Source: Mastigias papua
Lineage: Eukaryota > Cnidaria > Scyphozoa > Rhizostomeae > Mastigiidae
NCBI GenBank assembly: GCA_964019165.1
Contig: OZ025271.1
Span: forward strand, 15,966,459 to 16,030,458
Direction of reading: 5' to 3'
DNA length: 64,000 bases
Translations under genes and position numbers: made by a program
In this document: in pieces, positions 25,241-40,004 of the stretch
How the letters are laid out: the number at the start of each line of letters is the position of its first letter
Numbering within the stretch: position 1 is the first letter of the stretch
The notes under the pieces: generated by a model
What the model was told of the DNA's origin: nothing
Databases searched by the model: none
What the model saw: only the letters and a program-made list of their open reading frames with translations

Positions 25241-28200
25241 TTGGCCAAAAATGGCTCATTTTCATCACTTTTCAATGTGCAGGCAACATCAATCAATGTC
25301 AATTTTGGTCATTTCTCGGCAAAATACCAAGGTTATAGCCTTACTTTTTGGTCAAACATGGCTCATTTTCATCACTTTTCAATGTGCAGTCAAATTCAAT
25401 CAATGTCAATTTTGGTCATTTTTCGGCAGAATACCAAGGTTATAGCCTTACTTTTTGGCCAGAAATGGCTCATTTTCATCACTTTTCAATGTGCAGTCAA
25501 AATCAATCAATGTCAATTTTGGTCATTTTTCGGCAATATACCAAGGTTATAGCCTTACTTTTTGGCCAAATATGGCTCATTTTCATCACTTTTCAATGTG
25601 CAGTCAAAATCAATCAATGTCAATTTTGGTCATTTTTCGGCAAAATACCAAGGTTATAGCCTTACTTTTTGGCCAAAAATGGCTCATTTTCATCACTTTT
25701 CAATGTGCAGTCAAAATCAATCAATGTCAATTTTCGTCATTTTTCGGCGAAATACCAAGGTTATAGCCTTGCTTTTTGGCCAAAAATGGCTCATTTTCAT
25801 CACCTTTCAATGTGCAGTCAAAATCAATCAATGTCAATTTTGGTCATTTCTCGGCAAAATACCAAGGTTATAGCCTTACTTTTTGGCCAAAAATGGCTCA
25901 TTTTCATCACTTTTCAATGTGCAGTCAAAATCAATCAATGTCAATTTTGGTCATTTCTCGGCAAAATACCAAGGTTATAGCCTTACTTTTTGGCCAGACA
26001 TGGCTCATTTTCATCACTTTTCAATGTGCAGTCAAAATCAATCAATGTCAATTTTGGTCATTTTTCTGCATACTACCAAGGTTATAGCCTTACTTTTTAG
26101 CCAAATATGGCTCATTTTCATAACTTTTTCAATGTGCAGTCAAATTCAATCAATGTCAATTTTGGTCATTTTTCGGCAAAATACCAAGGTTATAGCCTTA
26201 CTTTTTGGCCAAAATTGGCTCATTTTCATCACTTTTCAATGTGCAGTCAAATTCAATCAATGTCAATTTTGGTCATTTTTCGGCAACATACCAAGGTTAT
26301 AGCCTTACTTTTTGGCCAAAATTGGCTCATTTTCATCACTTTTCAATGTGCAGTCAAAATCAATCAATGTCAATTTTGGTCATTTTTCGGCAAAATACCA
26401 AGGTTATAGCCTTACTTTTTGGCCAAATATGGCTCATTTTCATCACTTTTCAATGTGCAGTCAAAATCAATCAATGTCAATTTTGGTCATTTTTCGGCAA
26501 AATACCAAGGTTATAGCCTTACTTTTTGGCCAGACATGGCTCATTTTCATCACTTTTCAATGTGCAGTCAAAATCAATCAATGTCAAATTTGGTCATTTT
26601 TCTGCATACTACCAAGGTTATAGCCTTACTTTTTAGCCAAATATGGCTCATTTTCATAACTTTTCAATGTGCAGTCAAATTCAATCAATGTCAATTTTGG
26701 TCATTTTTCGGCAAATACCAAGGTTATAGCCTTACTTTTTGGCCAAAATTGGCTCATTTTCATCACTTTTCAATGTGCAGTCAAATTCAATCAATGTCAA
26801 TTTTGGTCATTTTTCGGCAACATACCAAGGTTATAGCCTTACTTTTTGGCCAAAATTGGCTCATTTTCATCACTTTTCAATGTGCAGTCAAAATCAATCA
26901 ATGTCAATTTTGGTCATTTTTCGGCAAAATACCAAGGTTATAGCCTTACTTTTTGGCCAAATATGGCTCATTTTCATCACTTTTCAATGTGCAGTCAAAA
27001 TCAATCAATGTCAATTTTGGTCATTTTTCGGCAAAATACCAAGGTTATAGCCTTACTTTTTGGCCAAAATTGGCTCCTTTTCATCACTTTTCAATGTGCA
27101 GTCAAAATCAATCAATGTCAATTTTGGTCATTTTTCGGCAAAATACCAAGGTTTATAGCCTTACTTTTTGGCCAAACATGGCTCATTTTCATCACTTTTC
27201 AATGTGCAGTCAAAATCAATCAATGTCAATTTTGGTCATTTTTCGGCAAAATACCAAGGTTATAGCCTTACTTTTTGGCCAAAATTGGCTCCTTTTCATC
27301 ACTTTTCAATGTGCAGTCAAAATCAATCAATGTCAATTTTGGTCATTTTTCTGCAAAATACCAAGGTTATAGCCTTAATTGTTGGCCAACAATGGCTCAA
27401 TTTCATCACTTTTCAATGTGCAGTCAAAATCAATCAATGTCAATTTTGTCATTTCTCGGCAAATACCAAGGTTATAGCCTTACTTTTTGGCCAAACATGG
27501 CTCATTTTCATCACTTTTCACTGTGCAGTCAAAATCAATCAATGTCAATTTTGGTCATTTTTCACCACAATACCAAGGTTATGGCCTTACTTTTTGGCCA
27601 AATATGGCTCATTTTCATCACTTTCAATGTGCAGTCAAAATCAATCAATGTCAATTTTGGTCATTTTTCTGCAAAATACCAAGGTTATAGCCTTAATTTT
27701 TGGCCAACAATGGCTCAATTTCATCACTTTTCAATGTGCAGTCCAAAATCAATCAATGTCAAGTTTGTCATTTTTCGGCAAAATACCAAGGTTATAGCCT
27801 TACTTTTTGGCCAAAAATGGCTCATTTTCATCACTTTTCAATGTGCAGGCAACATCAATCAATGTCAATTTTGGTCATTTCTCGGCAAAATACCAAGGTT
27901 ATAGCCTTACTTTTTGGTCAAACATGGCTCATTTTCATCACTTTTCAATGTGCAGTCAAATTCAATCAATGTCAATTTTGGTCATTTTTCGGCAGAATAC
28001 CAAGGTTATAGCCTTACTTTTTGGCCAGAAATGGCTCATTTTCATCACTTTTCAATGTGCAGTCAAAATCAATCAATGTCAATTTTGGTCATTTTTCGGC
28101 AAAATACCAAGGTTATAGCCTTACTTTTTGGCCAAATATGGCTCATTTCATCACTTTTCAATGTGCAGTCAAAATCAATCAATGTCAATTTTGGTCATTT

Positions 28201-28972
28201 TTCGGCAAAATACCAAGGTTATAGCCTTACTTTTTGGCCAAAAATGGCTCATTTTCATCACTTTTCAATGTGCAGTCAAAATCAATCAATGTCAATTTTC
28301 GTCATTTTTCGGCGAAATACCAAGGTTATAGCCTTGCTTTTTGGCCAAAAATGGCTCATTTTCATCACCTTTCAATGTGCAGTCAAAATCAATCAATGTC
28401 AATTTTGGTCATTTCTCGGCAAAATACCAAGGTTATAGCCTTACTTTTTGGCCAAAAATGGCTCATTTTCATCACTTTTCAATGTGCAGTCAAAATCAAT
28501 CAATGTCAATTTTGGTCATTTCTCGGCAAAATACCAAGGTTATAGCCTTACTTTTTGGCCAGACATGGCTCATTTTCATCACTTTTCAATGTGCAGTCAA
28601 AATCAATCAATGTCAATTTTGGTCATTTTTCTGCATACTACCAAGGTTATAGCCTTACTTTTTGGCCAAATATGGCTCATTTTCATAACTTTTCAATGTG
28701 CAGTCAAATTCAATCAATGTCAATTTTGGTCATTTTTCGGCAAAATACAAAGGTTATAGCCTTACTTTTTGGCCAAAATTGGCTCATTTTCATCACTTTT
28801 CAATGTGCAGTCAAATTCAATCAATGTCAATTTTGGTCATTTTTCGGCAACATACCAAGGTTATAGCCTTACTTTTTGGCCAAAATTGGCTCATTTTCAT
28901 CACTTTTCAATGTGCAGTCAAAATCAATCAATGTCAATTTTGGTCATTTTTCGGCAAAATACCAAGGTTATA
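25241..28972 (+). repeat. Higher-order duplication with about 2565-bp shift (24 monomers)
   Basis: 25241-26408 and 27807-28972 carry the same series, beginning with the rare TGCAGGCAACATC unit, then CGGCAGAATACC, CCAGAAATGG, TTTTCGTCATT and CATACTACC variants. The shift drifts from 2566 to 2564 because of single-base indels in the region. Confidence 0.75.
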
Positions 28973-31900
28973 GCCTTACTTTTTGGCCAAATATGGCTCA
29001 TTTTCATCACTTTTCAATGTGCAGTCAAAATCAATCAATGTCAATTTTGGTCATTTTTCGGCAAAATACCAAGGTTATAGCCTTACTTTTTGGCCAAAAT
29101 TGGCTCCTTTTCATCACTTTTCAATGTGCAGTCAAAATCAATCAATGTCAATTTTGGTCATTTTTCGGCAAAATACCAAGGTTATAGCCTTACTTTTTGG
29201 CCAAACATGGCTCATTTTCATCACTTTTCAATGTGCAGTCAAAATCAATCAATGTCAATTTTGGTCATTTTTCGGCAAAATACCAAGGTTATAGCCTTAC
29301 TTTTTGGCCAAAAATGGCTCATTTTCATCACTTTTCAATGTGCAGTCAAAATCAATCAATGTCAATTTTGGTCATTTGTCGGCAAACTACCAAGGTTATA
29401 GCCTTACTTTTTGGCCAAATATGGCTCATTTTCATCACTTTTCAATGTGCAGTCAAAATCAATCAATGTCAATTTTGGTCATTTTTCGGCAAAATACCAA
29501 GGTTATAGCCTTACTTTTTGGCCAAATATGGCTCATTTTCATCACTTTTCAATGTGCAGTCAAAATCAATCAATGTCAATTTTGGTCATTTTTCACCACA
29601 ATACCAAGGTTATAGCCTTACTTTTTGGCCAAACTTGGCTCCTTTTCATCACTTTTCAATGTGCAGTCAAAATCAATCAATGTCAATTTTGGTCATTTTT
29701 CGGCAAAATACCAAGGTTATAGCCTTACTTTTTGGCCAAAATTGGCTCCTTTTCATCACTTTTCAATGTGCAGTCAAAATCAATCAATGTCAATTTTGGT
29801 CATTTTTCGGCAAAATACCAAGGTTATAGCCTTACTTTTTGGCCAAAATTGGCTCCTTTTCATCACTTTTCAATGTGCAGTCAAAATCAATCAATGTCAA
29901 TTTTGGTCATTTTTCTGCAAAATACCAAGGTTATAGCCTTACTTTTTGGCCAAACATGCCTCATTTTCATCACTTTTCAATGTGCAGTCAAAATCAATCA
30001 ATGTCAATTTTGGTCATTTTTCGGCAAAATACCAAGGTTATAGCCTTACTTTTTGGCCAAAAATGGCTCATTTTCATCACTTTTCAATGTGCAGTCAAAT
30101 TCAATCAATGTCAATGTTGGTCATTTTTCGGCAAAATACCAAGGTTATAGCCTTACTTTTTGGCCAAAATTGGCTCATTTTCATCACTTTTCAATGTGCA
30201 GTCAAAATCAATCAATGTCAATTTTGGTCATTTTTCGGCAAAATACCAAGGTTATAGCCTTACTTTTTGGCCAAAATTGGCTCCTTTTCATCACTTTTCA
30301 ATGTGCAGTCAAAATCAATCAATGTCAATTTTGGTCATTTTTCGGCAAAATACCAAGGTTATAGCCTTACTTTTTGGCCAAACATGCCTCATTTTCATCA
30401 CTTTTCAATGTGCAGTCAAAATCAATCAATGTCAATTTTGGTCATTTTTCGGCAAAATACCAAGGTTATAGCCTTACTTTTTGGCCAAAATTGGCTCATT
30501 TTCATCACTTTTCAATGTGCAGTCAAAATCAATCAATGTCAATTTTGGTCATTTTTCGGCAAAATACCAAGGTTATAGCCTTACTTTTTGGCCAAATATG
30601 GCTCATTTTCATCACTTTTCAATGTGCAGTCAACATCAATCAATGTCAATTTTGGTGATTTTTCGGCAAAATACCAAGGTTATAGCCTTACTTTTTGGCC
30701 AAAATTGGCTCCTTTTCATCACTTTTCAATGTGCAGTCAAAATCAATCAATGTCAATTTTGGTCATTTTTCGGCAAAATACCAAGGTTATAGCCTTACTT
30801 TTTGGCCAAGATTGGCTCCTTTTCATCACTTTTCAATGTGCAGTCAAAATCAATCAATGTCAATTTTGGTCATTTTTCGGCAAAATACCAAGGTTATAGC
30901 CTTACTTTTTGGCCAAACATGGCTCATTTTCATCACTTTTCAATGTGCAGTCAAAATCAATCAATGTCAATTTTGGTCATTTTTCGGCAAAATACCAAGG
31001 TTATAGCCTTACTTTTTGGCCAAAAATGGCTCATTTTCATAACTTTTCAATGTGCAGTCAGATTCAATCAATGTCAAGTTTGGTCATTTTTCGGCAAAAT
31101 ACCACGGTTATAGCCTTACTTTTTGGCCAGACATGGCTCATTTTCATCACTTTTCAATGTGCAGTCAAAATCAATCAATGTCAATTTTGGTCCTTTTTCG
31201 GCAAAATACCAAGGTTATAGCCTTACTTTTTGGCCAAAATTGGCTCCTTTTCATCACTTTTCAATGTGCAGTCAAAATCAATCAATGTCAATTTTGGTCA
31301 TTTTTCGGCAAAATACCAAGGTTATAGCCTTACTTTTTGGCCAAACATGGCTCATTTTCATCACTTTTCAATGTGCAGTCAAAATCAATCAATGTCAATT
31401 TTGGTCATTTTTCGGCAAAATACCAAGGTTATAGCCTTACTTTTTGGCCAAAAATGGCTCATTTTCATCACTTTTCAATGTCCAGTCAAGTTCAATCAAT
31501 GTCAAGTTTGGTCATTTTTCGGCAAAATACCACGGTTATAGCCTTACTTTTTGGCCAGACATGGCTCATTTTCATCACTTTTCAATGTGCAGTCAAAATC
31601 AATCAATGTCAAATTTGGTCATTTTTCTGCACAATACCAAGGTTATAGCCTTTCTTTTTGGCCAAATATGGCTCATTTTCATCACTTTTCAATGTGCAGT
31701 CAAAATCAATCAATGTCAATTTTGGTCATTTTTCGGCAAAATACCAAGGTTATAGCCTTACTTTTTGGCCAAAAATGGCTCATTTTCATCACTTTTCAAT
31801 GTGCAGTCAAAATCAATCAATGTCAATTTTGGTCATTTTTCTGCATACTACCAAGGTTATAGCCTTACTTTTTGGCCAAATATGGCTCATTTTCATAACT

Positions 31901-34900
31901 TTTCAATGTGCAGTCAAATTCAATCAATGTCAATTTTGGTCATTTTTCGGCAAAATACCAAGGTTATAGCCTTACTTTTTGGCCAAAATTGGCTCCTTTT
32001 CATCACTTTTCAATGTGCAGTCAAAATCAATCAATGTCAATTTTGGTCATTTTTCGGCAAACTACCAAGGTTATAGCCTTACTTTTTGGCCAAATATGGC
32101 TCATTTTCATCACTTTTCAATGTGCAGTCAAAATCAATCAATGTCAATTTTGGTCATTTTTCGGCAAAATACCACGGTTATAGCCTTACTTTTTGGCCAG
32201 ACATGGCTCAATTTCATCACTTTTCAATGTGCAGTCAAAATCAATCAATGTCAAATTTGGTCATTTTTCTGCACAATACCAAGGTTATAGCCTTTCTTTT
32301 TGGCCAAATATGGCTCATTTTCATCACTTTTCAATGTGCAGTCAAAATCAATCAATGTCAATTTTGGTCATTTTTCGGCAAAATACCAAGGTTATAGCCT
32401 TACTTTCTGGCCAAACATGGCTCATTTTCATCACCTTTCAATGTGCAGTCAAAATCAATCAATGTCAATTTTGGTCATTTTTCTGCATACTACCAAGGTT
32501 ATAGCCTTACTTTTTGGCCAAATATGGCTCATTTTCATAACTATTCAATGTGCAGTCAAATTCAATCAATGTCAATTTTGGTCATTTTTCGGCAAAATAC
32601 CAAGGTTATAGCCTTACTTTTTGGCCAAAATTGGCTCCTTTTCATCACTTTTCAATGTGCAGTCAAAATCAATCAATGTCAATTTTGGTCATTTTTCGGC
32701 AAAATACCAAGGTTATAGCCTTACTTTTTGGCCACAAATGGCTCATTTTCATCACTTTTCAATGTGCAGTCAAAATCAATCAATGTCAAATTTGGTCATT
32801 TTTCTGCACAATACCAAGGTTATAGCCTTACTTTTTGGCCAAATATGGCTCATTTTCATCACTTTTCAATGTGCAGTCAAAATCAATCAATGTCAATTTT
32901 GGTCATTTTTCGGCAAAATACCAAGGTTATAGCCTTACTTTTTGGCCAAAAATGGCTCATGTTCATCACTTTTCAATGTGCAGTCAAAATCAATCAATGT
33001 CACTTTTGGTCATTTTTCTGCATACTACCAAGGTTATAGCCTTACTTTTTGCCCAAATATGGCTCATTTTCATAACTTTTCAATGTGCAGTCAAATTCAA
33101 CCAATGTCAATTTTGGTCATTTTTCGGCAAAATACCAAGGTTATAGCCTTAGTTTTTGGCCAAAATTGGCTCCTTTTCATCACTTTTCAATGTGCAGTCT
33201 AAATCAATCAATGTCAATTTTGGTCAGTTTTCGGCAAAATACCAAGGTTATAGCCTTACTTTTTGGCCAAATATGGCTCATTTTCATCACTTTTCAATGT
33301 GCAGTCAAAATCAATCAATGTCAATTTTGGTCATTTTTCGGCAAAATACCAAGGTTATAGCCTTACTTTTTGGCCAAAATTGGCTCATTTTCATCACTTT
33401 TCAATGTGCAGTCAAATTCAATCAATGTCAATTTTGGTCATTTTTCGGCAAAATACCACGGTTATAGCCTTACTTTTTGGCCAGACATGGCTCATTTTCA
33501 TCACTTTTCAATGTGCAGTCAAAATCAATCAATGTCAAATTTGGTCATTTTTCTGCACAATGCCAAGGTTATAGCCTTACTTTTTGGCCAAATATGGCTC
33601 ATTTTCATCACTTTTCAATGTGCAGTCAAAATCAATCAATGTCAATTTTGGTCATTTTTCGGCAAAATACCAAGGTTATAGCCTTACTTTTTGGCCAAAA
33701 TTGGCTCATTTTCATCACTTTTCAATGTGCAGTCAAAATCAATCAATGTCAATTTTGGTCATTTTTCGGCAAAATACCAAGGTTATAGCCTTACTTTTTG
33801 GCCAAAATTGGCTCATTTTCATCACTTTTCAATGTGCAGTCAAAATCAATCAATGTCAATTTTGGTCATTTTTCGGCAAAATACCAAGGTTATAGCCTTA
33901 CTTTTTGGCCAAACATGGCTCATTTTCATCACTTTTCAATGTGCAGTCAAAATCAATCAATGTCAATTTTGGTCATTTTTCGGCAAAATACCAAGGTTAT
34001 AGCCATACTTTTTGGCCAAACATGGCTCATTTTCATCACTTTTCAATGTGCAGTCAAATTCAATCAATGTCAATTTTGGTCATTTTTCGGCAAAATACCA
34101 AGGTTATAGCCTTACTTTTTGGCCAGACATGGCTCAGTTTCATCACTTTTCAATGTGCAGTCAAAATCAATCAATGTCAAATTTGGTCATTTTTCTGCAC
34201 AATACCAAGGTTATAGCCTTACTTTTTGGCCAAATATGGCTCATTTTCATCACTTTTGAATGTGCAGTCAAAATCAATCAATGTCAATTTTGGTCATTTT
34301 TCGGCAAAATACCAAGGTTATAGCCTTACTTTTTGGCCAAAATTGGCTCCTTTTCATCACCTTTCAATGTGCAGTCAAAATCAATCAATGTCAATTTTGG
34401 TCATTTTTCGGCAAAATACCAAGGTTATAGCCTTACTTTTTGGCCAAAAATGGCTCATGTTCATCACTTTTCAATGTGCAGTCAAAATCAATCAATGTCA
34501 ATTTTGGTCATTTTTCACCACAATACCAAGGTTATAGCCTTACTTTTTGGCCAAATATGGCTCATTTTCATCACTTTTCAATGTGCAGTCAAATTCAATC
34601 AATGTCAATTTTGGTCATTTTTCGGCAAAATACCAAGGTTATAGCCTTACTTTTTGGCCAAAATTGGCTCCTTTTCATCACTTTTCAATGTGCAGTGAAA
34701 TTCAATCAATGTCAATTTTGGTCATTTTTCGGCAAAATACCAAGGTTATAGCCTTACTTTTTGGCCAAATATGGCTCATTTTCATCACTTTTCAATGTGC
34801 AGTCAAAATCAATCAATGTCAATTTTGGTCATTTTTCGGCAAAATACCAAGGTTATAGCCTTACTTTTTGGCCAGACATGGCTCATTTTCATCACTTTTC

Positions 34901-34974
34901 AATGTGCAGTCAAAATCAATCAATGTCAAATTTGGTCATTTTTCTGCACAATACCAAGGTTATAGCCTTACTTT

Positions 34975-36570
34975 TTGGCCAAATATGGCTCATTTTCATC
35001 ACTTTTCAATGTGCAGTCAAAATCAATCAATGTCAAATTTGGTCATTTTTCTGCACAATACCAAGGTTATAGCCTTACTTTTTGGCCAAATATGGCTCAT
35101 TTTCATCACTTTTCAATGTGCAGTCAAAATCAATCAATGTCAATTTTGGTCATTTTTCGGCAAAATACCAAGGTTATAGCCTTACTTTTTGGCCCAAATT
35201 GGCTCCTTTTCATCACTTTTCAATGTGCAGTCAAAATCAATCAATGTCAATTGTGGTCATTTTTCGGCAAAATACCAAGGTTATAGCCTTACTTTTTGGC
35301 CAAAATTGGCTCCTTTTCATCACCTTTCAATGTGCAGTCAAAATCAATCAATGTCAATTTTGGTCATTTTTCGGCAAAATACCAAGGTTATAGCCTTACT
35401 TTTTAGCCAAAAATGGCTCATGTTCATCACTTTTCAATGTGCAGTCAAAATCAATCAATGTCAATTTTGGTCATTTTTCTGCAAACTACCAAGGTTATAG
35501 CCTTACTTTTTGGCCAAATATGGCTCATTTTCATAACTTTTCAATGTGCAGTCAAATTCAATCAATGTCAATTTTGGTCATTTTTCGGCAAAATACCAAG
35601 GTTATAGCCTTACTTTTTGGCCAAAATTGGCTCATTTTCATCACTTTTCAATGTGCAGTGAAATTCAATCAATGTCAATTTTGGTCATTTTTCGGCAAAA
35701 TACCAAGGTTATAGCCTTACTTTTTGGCCAAATATGGCTCATTTTCATCACTTTTCAATGTGCAGTCAAAATCAATCAATGTCAATTTTGGTCATTTTTC
35801 GGCAAAATACCAAGGTTATAGCCTTACTTTTTGGCCAAAATTGGCTCATTTTCATCACTTTTCAATGTGCAGTCAAAATCAATCAATGTCAAATTTGGTC
35901 ATTTTTCTGCACAATACCAAGGTTATAGCCTTACTTTTTGGCCAAATATGGCTCATTTTCATCACTTTTCAATGTGCAGTCAAAATCAATCAATGTCAAT
36001 TTTGGTCATTTTTCGGCAAAATACCAAGGTTATAGCCTTACTTTTTGGCCCAAATTGGCTCCTTTTCATCACTTTTCAATGTGCAGTCAAAATCAATCAA
36101 TGTCAATTGTGGTCATTTTTCGGCAAAATACCAAGGTTATAGCCTTACTTTTTGGCCAAAATTGGCTCCTTTTCATCACCTTTCAATGTGCAGTCAAAAT
36201 CAATCAATGTCAATTTTGGTCATTTTTCGGCAAAATACCAAGGTTATAGCCTTACTTTTTAGCCAAAAATGGCTCATGTTCATCACTTTTCAATGTGCAG
36301 TCAAAATCAATCAATGTCAATTTTGGTCATTTTTCTGCAAACTACCAAGGTTATAGCCTTACTTTTTGGCCAAATATGGCTCATTTTCATAACTTTTCAA
36401 TGTGCAGTCAAATTCAATCAATGTCAATTTTGGTCATTTTTCGGCAAAATACCAAGGTTATAGCCTTACTTTTTGGCCAAAATTGGCTCATTTTCATCAC
36501 TTTTCAATGTGCAGTGAAATTCAATCAATGTCAATTTTGGTCATTTTTCGGCAAAATACCAAGGTTATAG
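34975..36570 (+). repeat. Higher-order duplication with 856-bp shift (8 monomers)
   Basis: Units from 34975 to 35714 are repeated from 35831 to 36570, including GGCCCAAATTGG, AATTGTGGTC, TTTTTAGCC, ATGTTCATC and GCAGTGAAATTC variants. Confidence 0.78.
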
Positions 36571-36793
36571 CCTTACTTTTTGGCCAAATATGGCTCATTT
36601 TCATCACTTTTCAATGTGCAGTCAAAATCAATCAATGTCAATTTTGGTCATTTTTCGGCAAAATACCAAGGTTATAGCCTTACTTTTTGGCCAAAATTGG
36701 CTCATTTTCATCACTTTTCAATGTGCAGTCAAAATCAATCAATGTCAATTTTGGTCATTTTTCGGCAAAATACCAAGGTTATAGCCTTACTTT

Positions 36794-38719
36794 TTGGCCA
36801 AAATTGGCTCCTTTTCATCTCTTTTCAATGTGCAGTCAAAATCAATCAATGTCAATTTTGGTCATTTTTCACCACAATACCAAGGTTATAGCCTTACTTT
36901 TTGGCCAAATATGGCTCATTTTCATCACTTTTCAATGTGCAGTCAAAATCAATCAATGTCAATTTTGGTCATTTTTCGGCAAAATACCAAGGTTATAGCC
37001 TTACCTTTTGGCCAAAAATGGCTCATGTTCATCACTTTTCAATGTGCAGTCAAAATCAATCAATGTCAATTTTGGTCATTTTTCTGCAAACTACCAAGGT
37101 TATAGCCTTACTTTTTGGCCAAATATGGCTCATTTTCATAACTTTTCAATGTGCAGTCAAATTCAATCAATGTCAATTTTGGTCATTTTTCGGCAAAATA
37201 CCAAGGTTATAGCCTTACTTTTTGGCCAAAATTGGCTCCTTTTCATCACTTTTCAATGTGCAGTGAAATTCAATCAATGTCAATTTTGGTCATTTTTCGG
37301 CAAAATACCAAGGTTATAGCCTTACTTTTTGGCCAAATATGGCTCATTTTCATCACTTTTCAATGTGCAGTCAAAATCAATCAATGTCAATTTTGGTCAT
37401 TTTTCGGCAAAATACCAAGGTTATAGCCTTACTTTTTGGCCAAAATTGGCTCCTTTTCATCACTTTTCAATGTGCAGTCAAAATCAATCAATGTCAATTT
37501 TGGTCATTTTTCACCACAATACCAAGGTTATAGCCTTACTTTTTGGCCAAATATGGCTCATTTTCATCACTTTTCAATGTGCAGTCAAAATCAATCAATG
37601 TCAATTTTGGTCATTTTTCGGCAAAATACCAAGGTTATAGCCTTACTTTTTGGCCAAACATGGCTCATTTTCATCACTTTTCAATGTGCAGTCAAAATCA
37701 ATCAATGTCAATTTTGGTCATTTTTCGGCAAAATACCAAGGTTATAGCCTTACTTTTTGGCCAAAATTGGCTCATTTTCATCACTTTTCAATGTGCAGTC
37801 AAAATCAATCAATGTCAATTTTGGTCATTTTTCGGCAAAATACCAAGGTTATAGCCTTACTTTTTGGCCAAAATTGGCTCCTTTTCATCACTTTTCAATG
37901 TGCAGTCAAAATCAATCAATGTCAATTTTGGTCATTTTTCGGCAAAATACCAAGGTTATAGCCTTACCTTTTGGCCAAAAATGGCTCATGTTCATCACTT
38001 TTCAATGTGCAGTCAAAATCAATCAATGTCAATTTTGGTCATTTTTCTGCAAACTACCAAGGTTATAGCCTTACTTTTTGGCCAAATATGGCTCATTTTC
38101 ATAACTTTTCAATGTGCAGTCAAATTCAATCAATGTCAATTTTGGTCATTTTTCGGCAAAATACCAAGGTTATAGCCTTACTTTTTGGCCAAAATTGGCT
38201 CCTTTTCATCACTTTTCAATGTGCAGTGAAATTCAATCAATGTCAATTTTGGTCATTTTTCGGCAAAATACCAAGGTTATAGCCTTACTTTTTGGCCAAA
38301 TATGGCTCATTTTCATCACTTTTCAATGTGCAGTCAAAATCAATCAATGTCAATTTTGGTCATTTTTCGGCAAAATACCAAGGTTATAGCCTTACTTTTT
38401 GGCCAAAATTGGCTCCTTTTCATCACTTTTCAATGTGCAGTCAAAATCAATCAATGTCAATTTTGGTCATTTTTCTGCAAAATACCAAGGTTATAGCCTT
38501 ACTTTTTGGCCAAATATGGCTCATTTTCATCACTTTTCAATGTGCAGTCAAAATCAATCAATGTCAATTTTGGTCATTTTTCGGCAAAATACCAAGGTTA
38601 TAGCCTTACTTTTTGGCCAAACATGGCTCATTTTCATCACTGTTCAATGTGCAGTCAAAATCAATCAATGTCAATTTTGGTCATTTTTCGGCAAAATACC
38701 AAGGTTATAGCCTTACTTT
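36794..38719 (+). repeat. Higher-order duplication with 963-bp shift (9 monomers)
   Basis: Unit series 36901-37640 recurs at 37864-38603, including CTTACCTTTTGG, ATGTTCATC, GCAAACTACC and GCAGTGAAATTC variants. Confidence 0.75.
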
Positions 38720-40004
38720 TTGGCCAAAAATGGCTAATTTTCATCACTTTTCAATGTGCAGTCAAATTCAATCAATGTCAATTTTGGTCATTTTTCGGCA
38801 AAATACCAAGGTTATAGCCTTACTTTTTGGCCAAATATGGCTCATTTTCATCACTTTTCAATGTGCAGTCAAAATCAATCAATGTCAATTGTGGTCATGT
38901 TTCGGCAAAATACTAAGGTTATAGCCTTACTTTTTGGCCAAACATGGCTCATTTTCATCACTTTTCAATGTGCAGTCAAATTCAATCAATGTCAATTTTG
39001 GTCATTTTTCGGCAAAATACCAAGGTTATAGCCTTACTTTTTGGCCAAACATGGCTCCTTTTCATCACTTCTCAATGTGCAGTCAAAATCAATCAATGTC
39101 AATTTTGGTCATTTTTCGGCAAAATACCAAGGTTATAGCCTTACTTTTTGGCCAAAAATGGCTCATTTTCATCACTTGTCAATGTGCAGTCAAATTCAAT
39201 CAATGTCAATTTTGGTCATTTTTCGGCAAAATACCACGGTTATAGCCTTACTCTTTGGCCAGACATGGCTCATTTTCATCACTTTTCAATGTGCAGTCAA
39301 AATCAATCAATGTCAAATTTGGTCATTTTTCTGCACAATACCAAGGTTATAGCCTTACTTTTTGGCCAAATATGGCTCATTTTCATCACTTTTCAATGTC
39401 CAGTCAAAATCAATCAATGTCAATTTTGGTCATTTTTCGGCAAAATACCAAGGTTATAGGCTTACTTTTTGGCCAAAAATGGCTCATTTTCATCACTTTT
39501 CAATGTGCAGTCAAAATCAATCAATGTCAATTTTGGTCATTTGTCGGCAAAATACCAAGGTTATAGCCTTACTTTTTGGCCAAAATTGGCTCATTTTCAT
39601 CACTTTTCAATGTGCAGTCAAAATCAATCAATGTCAATTTTGGTCATTTTTCGGCAAAATACCAAGGTTATAGCCTTACGTTTTGGCCAAACATGGCTCA
39701 TTTTCATCACTTTTCAATGTGCAGTCAAAATCAATCAATGTCAATTTGGGTCATGTTTCGGCAAAATACCAAGGTTATAGCCTTACTTTTTGGCCAAAAA
39801 TGGCTCCTTTTCATCACTTTTCAATGTGCAGTCAAAATCAATCAATGTCAATTTTGGTCATTTTTCGGCAAAATACCAAGGTTATAGCCTTACTTTTTTT
39901 TCCAAATATGGTTCGCTTTCATCACTTTTCAATGTGCAGTCAAAATCAATCAATGTCAATTTTGGTCATTTTTCGGCAAAATACCAAGGTTATAGGCTTA
40001 CTTT

